Shown: positions 37,328 to 40,895 of the stretch, piece after piece | Layout of the letters: every line of letters starts with the position of its first letter | Numbering within the stretch: position 1 is the stretch's first letter | DNA from: Aquificota bacterium | Lineage (GTDB): Bacteria; Thermosulfidibacterota; Thermosulfidibacteria; Thermosulfidibacterales; B14-G1 | Direction: 5' to 3' | Assembly (NCBI GenBank): GCA_015486105.1 | Contig: WFSI01000038.1 | Location: 1 to 40,895, forward strand | DNA length: 40,895 nucleotides | Translations under genes and position numbers: made by a program | The notes under the pieces: model-generated | Seen by the model: only the letters and a program-made list of their open reading frames with translations | The model's database searches: none | What the model was told of the DNA's origin: nothing

Positions 37328-40300
37328 CTACTTTTCCATCCAGAACTGGACCTTTTCTGGCATAAAGACCGGCTGATTGCTGACCTCTACCACCTGACCT
37401 GTGGAGAGCTGGATGTAGGTCTTTAGCTTCTTGCCCACCCTTTTAGAGACAATACCTTCTCCGACGGCCGGGGCACCCTGGCCGATGTTCACGGATTTTT
37501 CTATAATGCCGTTCAGATAGGCTTCACTCCTGAGAATGGTGGGCTGTTTGTAGGGTATGCCCGCCTTGTAATAGAGGGAGTATAGGGAAGAGTCGCCCCC
37601 GAAACCGCACACGTCTGAACTGGGGGTAAAAGTGGTGTACATGGCCAACTGGCCTATTACTGAGGGCTTGGAAATAACCCTTTCGGCAGGACTGGAAACA
37701 TTGAGGGTGAGCTTCCATCCGTCGTGCTGTGCAGCTATAAAGTTTGCACATGCCTGCCAGTCGGTGTAGCTCTCGCAATTGCTAACTGTTACACCTGTTA
37801 CCTTTGTTACTACCTTGTCTCCGCAGTGGCACTCGTTATTCTGCTTTGCTGGTTGGTCATCCGAGCAGGTATCTACCTCTCCTCCTTCGCACATGCACAC
37901 GTAGTCAGCTACACCCGCTGAGATTTCTATATTGGTGGTGTCGTAAATGTTTGTGACGGGGTTGCAAGTGGTTTCATATCCCCAGGCCCCGTCGTGGTAT
38001 CCCCAACAAGTATCTTTAACACCGTAAATGTACTGTTGGTCTGTACTGGTCTTGTCCGTTTCGCCAAAGTACTTTCCGGTGCCAAAGTAGCACCAGAGAT
38101 TACCCTGGTCGTCAAATGCGAATTCAGGTGAAGCGGTGACGGGACCATCGGTGTTGACGAAAGTGGTAATATTATCACCAGTGGTCCAAGTAGTAGGCGA
38201 AGCTCCTTTCGTCAGGATGCGAAGCATCTGCCCAGAGAAGGTACTCCCACTTTTTTCCACTGTGCCACAGTAAATGGCATCCACCGTATAGTCGTTGTCG
38301 GGGTCCACAGCAACACAGTCTCCAGTGTACGAATCGGTGGTGGGCAAGGGGAGTTTTTTGGCCAAAGAACCGTCTCTCAGGTCAATGGCATAAATATACC
38401 CCTGGCTTGGTGGAATGTCTCCGCTGTAGTCGGTGGGTCCGGATCCCAAAACTACATACCAGTTACCGTTCTGGTTTGAGTCTCCTATTCTCACAACAGC
38501 GGGGTATGAGGTGGTGAATCCCAGGTCAGGATCGGTAAATTCCCACAGCAGGCTCGGATTCTCTGGATCGGTTATATCTAAGGCAAAAATTGACGAAAGG
38601 CCCACTTTTTTCCCGTTTACAACGGGGACGTTACTGGGGGGGTCGGGGCTTCCGCCAAACCTTAGCTCTCCTATAAGGATGGTACGCCAGGAGTCTTTAG
38701 TTTTTGTAGCAGAAGCATTTCCGTTGATACTTGTATCTAAGAGCATTGACCTTTGATCTACGTAGTAGATGTGGCAATAGTCTGGATAGGCTAAGTACTT
38801 CAGATAGGGTAGGGTGTTCATAGGAATATAGGCCCATACCTCCTCTCCAATATCATGGGTCGCCCCGGAAGGCTTAATGACGGCTGCTTGGACATTTGGG
38901 TAATTGGTTCTATCGGGGTTTTCTTTTATTCTGCCCAAGTAGAAGCAGTGAAGCATGCCATCATTGGCCCCAACAAACAGATAATCGTCCCTTTTGATGG
39001 GATCTGTCTGGGTAGGGTCATATAACTTGTCCCTTATAAAGTCCCGATATGTGCTGTCGTTGTATCGGATGTCGTAAGTCCCCAGGGGGAAGTGAGAAAG
39101 GACCCGAGGAGTAGAGTAGACGATGTCACCCAGCTTCCAGACCTTTTCATTAATAGTTCGGTCCCTATGGCTCTTTGTGCATGTCGGATAACTACAAGAT
39201 CCATTGTCGCTGTCGGTACAAATATCAACGTCGTTTCCTCTTACATAATTGATGATGTTTTGGGCATCATCTGAATCACAGGCTCTTAAATAATTAGATA
39301 GAATCGACGAATAATCAGTTGAAAAAGTATCATTTTTGTCTATTTTTGAATCACCGTTCAAATCTACTCCCGTGAAGATATGTCTGCTATCGGCACTCAT
39401 GTTCAGGAGTTTATCTCCGATGTCCCAAATGGTTTCGGCTTCATCTAAGGTTTCAGTTTGACTCAAATCGCAAGGACTTTCCACATTACCATCTGAGTCA
39501 GAGTCGAATAGGTAAAGCTTGGTTTTGCGATCGGCCGCGTCGAAAAAGAACTTTATTATATCGTCTTTGTCATACTCTAACTGTGCTGTAGAATTGGTTA
39601 CCGTGTGGCTTGGGTCAGTATCCTCTCGTATCTGGCCAAAGGGATCCACCCAGAACCCCCGGAGTTCACCTACCCATGAAAGTTCTTTGCTTCCAGATGA
39701 CATTCTGGGTAGGAAGTAGGCTTGGTTCAAGGTAGCGCTTCCTCGGGTGGAGGTTGAAAGAACGGAAACGGCGGTTCCTGATGAAGCCCTTTTCAGGATG
39801 TCGTAAATGGCCTGGGTAATTTTTCTTTGCAGCTCTGCGCCTTCCTGGGCCTCGTAGTAGTCGTCTGGCAGACCATCTCCATCTTTATCCCATTCTTTGC
39901 AGTAATCATTGTAGGTACCGTTTGGATCGCAATGGGAATCGGGCAGGCTCACGTCCCTGCTTCCATAAGGGTCATTATCCCCAGTATCCCAAGGGGGATA
40001 CTGGGTGTAAGGATAGGGCCAATGGTTATTGTCTTTGTCTTCAAATCCTCCATATATGGCTGTTTGTTGCATGGCGTTTCGTCCTTCTTGGCTGTCTGAG
40101 AAGGCGTAAACAGTGTAAGTTGTAACCACCTGAGAGCCATCTAAATCACTCCTGAGGTCGTAGTTCCTGTTCTCGTGGATGCCTAATTGCCCTTCCCTGG
40201 CAGGCACAACTGGATCAGCGTCTCCATTCCACTCTCCGTCAGATATGAGAAGAATAAAACTCTTTTGACACCAGTCAGTCCAAGGATCTTTGTTGCTTCC

Positions 40301-40895
40301 TGGTCCTCCAATGTAGGCGCCATTGCCTGAGCACTGATAGGTAAAACTGTCCTGCTCGAAGTAGTCCAATGCATTGACTAACGCTTCCCCTGTGGGTGTG
40401 CCCCAGTAAGGAGCTTCACTCTGAAGGGCATTGATAAAACTGGACATATTTGCACCTGCTATACCTGATCGCATACACCCGTATCTGCCATCGCTGGCGT
40501 AGACCATGAGCCCAAATCTGGGTGCTCCGTCATCCCAGTCGCCGTCGTAGTCTTTGTCAGAGATGTTTTGGATTACCCCTCTCCTTTCCCTTTCCGGAAC
40601 ATCTACTTCGATATTGGCGTTGTTTAAGCTCCCCACAAGGCAGCTTCCATTGTAATCTTGTATTGTAATTTTATGGTCTAAATTGGACCATGATCCCCCA
40701 CTTATTTCAAATTTACAATGGAGCACGTTATCCGCGAATGCCCATCTTCCTCCTTCTCCCCTTAAAGTGTGTGTATTTGTTTGTTGTGATACGGATTTGC
40801 CTCCAATGAGCACTTTTCTCATGATATCAACCCTGGTCATGGTAGCCCAATTCAGCAGATTTCCTGGAATGCAATTGGGCTCCATAGAAGTACAG
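37328..40895 (-). CDS. pilY1: PilY1/PilC-like type IV pilus tip-associated adhesin, partial (N-terminus beyond right edge)
   Basis: NLLNWATMTRVDIMRKVLIGG; vWA-like FGLMVYASDGRYGCMR...KSFILLISDGEWNGD; PilC propeller YLFVGANDGMLHCFYL, IFALDITDPENPSLLWEF, DPDNDYTVDAIYCGT calcium-site-like motif. Reading frame has no stop at the right edge. Confidence 0.9.
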   Translation of the reverse strand, partial: CTSMEPNCIPGNLLNWATMTRVDIMRKVLIGGKSVSQQTNTHTLRGEGGRWAFADNVLHCKFEISGGSWSNLDHKITIQDYNGSCLVGSLNNANIEVDVPERERRGVIQNISDKDYDGDWDDGAPRFGLMVYASDGRYGCMRSGIAGANMSSFINALQSEAPYWGTPTGEALVNALDYFEQDSFTYQCSGNGAYIGGPGSNKDPWTDWCQKSFILLISDGEWNGDADPVVPAREGQLGIHENRNYDLRSDLDGSQVVTTYTVYAFSDSQEGRNAMQQTAIYGGFEDKDNNHWPYPYTQYPPWDTGDNDPYGSRDVSLPDSHCDPNGTYNDYCKEWDKDGDGLPDDYYEAQEGAELQRKITQAIYDILKRASSGTAVSVLSTSTRGSATLNQAYFLPRMSSGSKELSWVGELRGFWVDPFGQIREDTDPSHTVTNSTAQLEYDKDDIIKFFFDAADRKTKLYLFDSDSDGNVESPCDLSQTETLDEAETIWDIGDKLLNMSADSRHIFTGVDLNGDSKIDKNDTFSTDYSSILSNYLRACDSDDAQNIINYVRGNDVDICTDSDNGSCSYPTCTKSHRDRTINEKVWKLGDIVYSTPRVLSHFPLGTYDIRYNDSTYRDFIRDKLYDPTQTDPIKRDDYLFVGANDGMLHCFYLGRIKENPDRTNYPNVQAAVIKPSGATHDIGEEVWAYIPMNTLPYLKYLAYPDYCHIYYVDQRSMLLDTSINGNASATKTKDSWRTILIGELRFGGSPDPPSNVPVVNGKKVGLSSIFALDITDPENPSLLWEFTDPDLGFTTSYPAVVRIGDSNQNGNWYVVLGSGPTDYSGDIPPSQGYIYAIDLRDGSLAKKLPLPTTDSYTGDCVAVDPDNDYTVDAIYCGTVEKSGSTFSGQMLRILTKGASPTTWTTGDNITTFVNTDGPVTASPEFAFDDQGNLWCYFGTGKYFGETDKTSTDQQYIYGVKDTCWGYHDGAWGYETTCNPVTNIYDTTNIEISAGVADYVCMCEGGEVDTCSDDQPAKQNNECHCGDKVVTKVTGVTVSNCESYTDWQACANFIAAQHDGWKLTLNVSSPAERVISKPSVIGQLAMYTTFTPSSDVCGFGGDSSLYSLYYKAGIPYKQPTILRSEAYLNGIIEKSVNIGQGAPAVGEGIVSKRVGKKLKTYIQLSTGQVVEVSNQPVFMPEKVQFWMEK

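Noticed and set aside
1-40895. Search for tRNA, rRNA, transposase, integrase, defence or biosynthetic island signatures
   Set aside because: None recognised by eye; gene content is largely housekeeping and regulatory. A tRNAscan/Infernal run would be needed to exclude small RNAs.

Overview
The window reads as a gene-dense chromosomal segment, probably from an anaerobic, Desulfobacterota-like or other deep-branching bacterium; taxonomy is inference only. I see no rRNA, tRNA, CRISPR array or transposase. The left end is a vitamin B12 regulon on the minus strand: two near-duplicate cobalamin riboswitches, each with its own promoter. One precedes a TonB gene. The other precedes a BtuB-like TonB-dependent receptor translationally coupled to metE (cut by the left edge). 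Next come rluD, a MEDS-PAS-PAS hybrid histidine kinase, a coupled polyprenyl-diphosphate synthase/AMMECR1/AmrS operon, a ZnuABC-type metal transporter and a DinG/XPD-like helicase. The middle holds a run of small conserved genes (EF-like, MTH1187, sirtuin, Hsp20, FAD dehydrogenase, MBL hydrolase, MTAP, a zinc-ribbon radical SAM protein, methyltransferases, VKOR-thioredoxin, HIT, LapA, EamA). HtpX and an M24 peptidase follow. At 29753-35331 there is a tightly coupled five-gene operon. Its first two proteins (a helical-repeat-like protein and a divergent HD-GYP protein) share an N-terminal domain, and they are followed by an unrecognised membrane protein, a minimal KamA and TlyA. The right end has metF, a possible HicA remnant, a coiled-coil protein with 63-bp tandem repeats and a PilY1-like adhesin cut by the right edge. 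The best candidates for undescribed biology are the shared-domain HEAT/HD-GYP/membrane operon and the paired B12 riboswitches with apparently different expression platforms.
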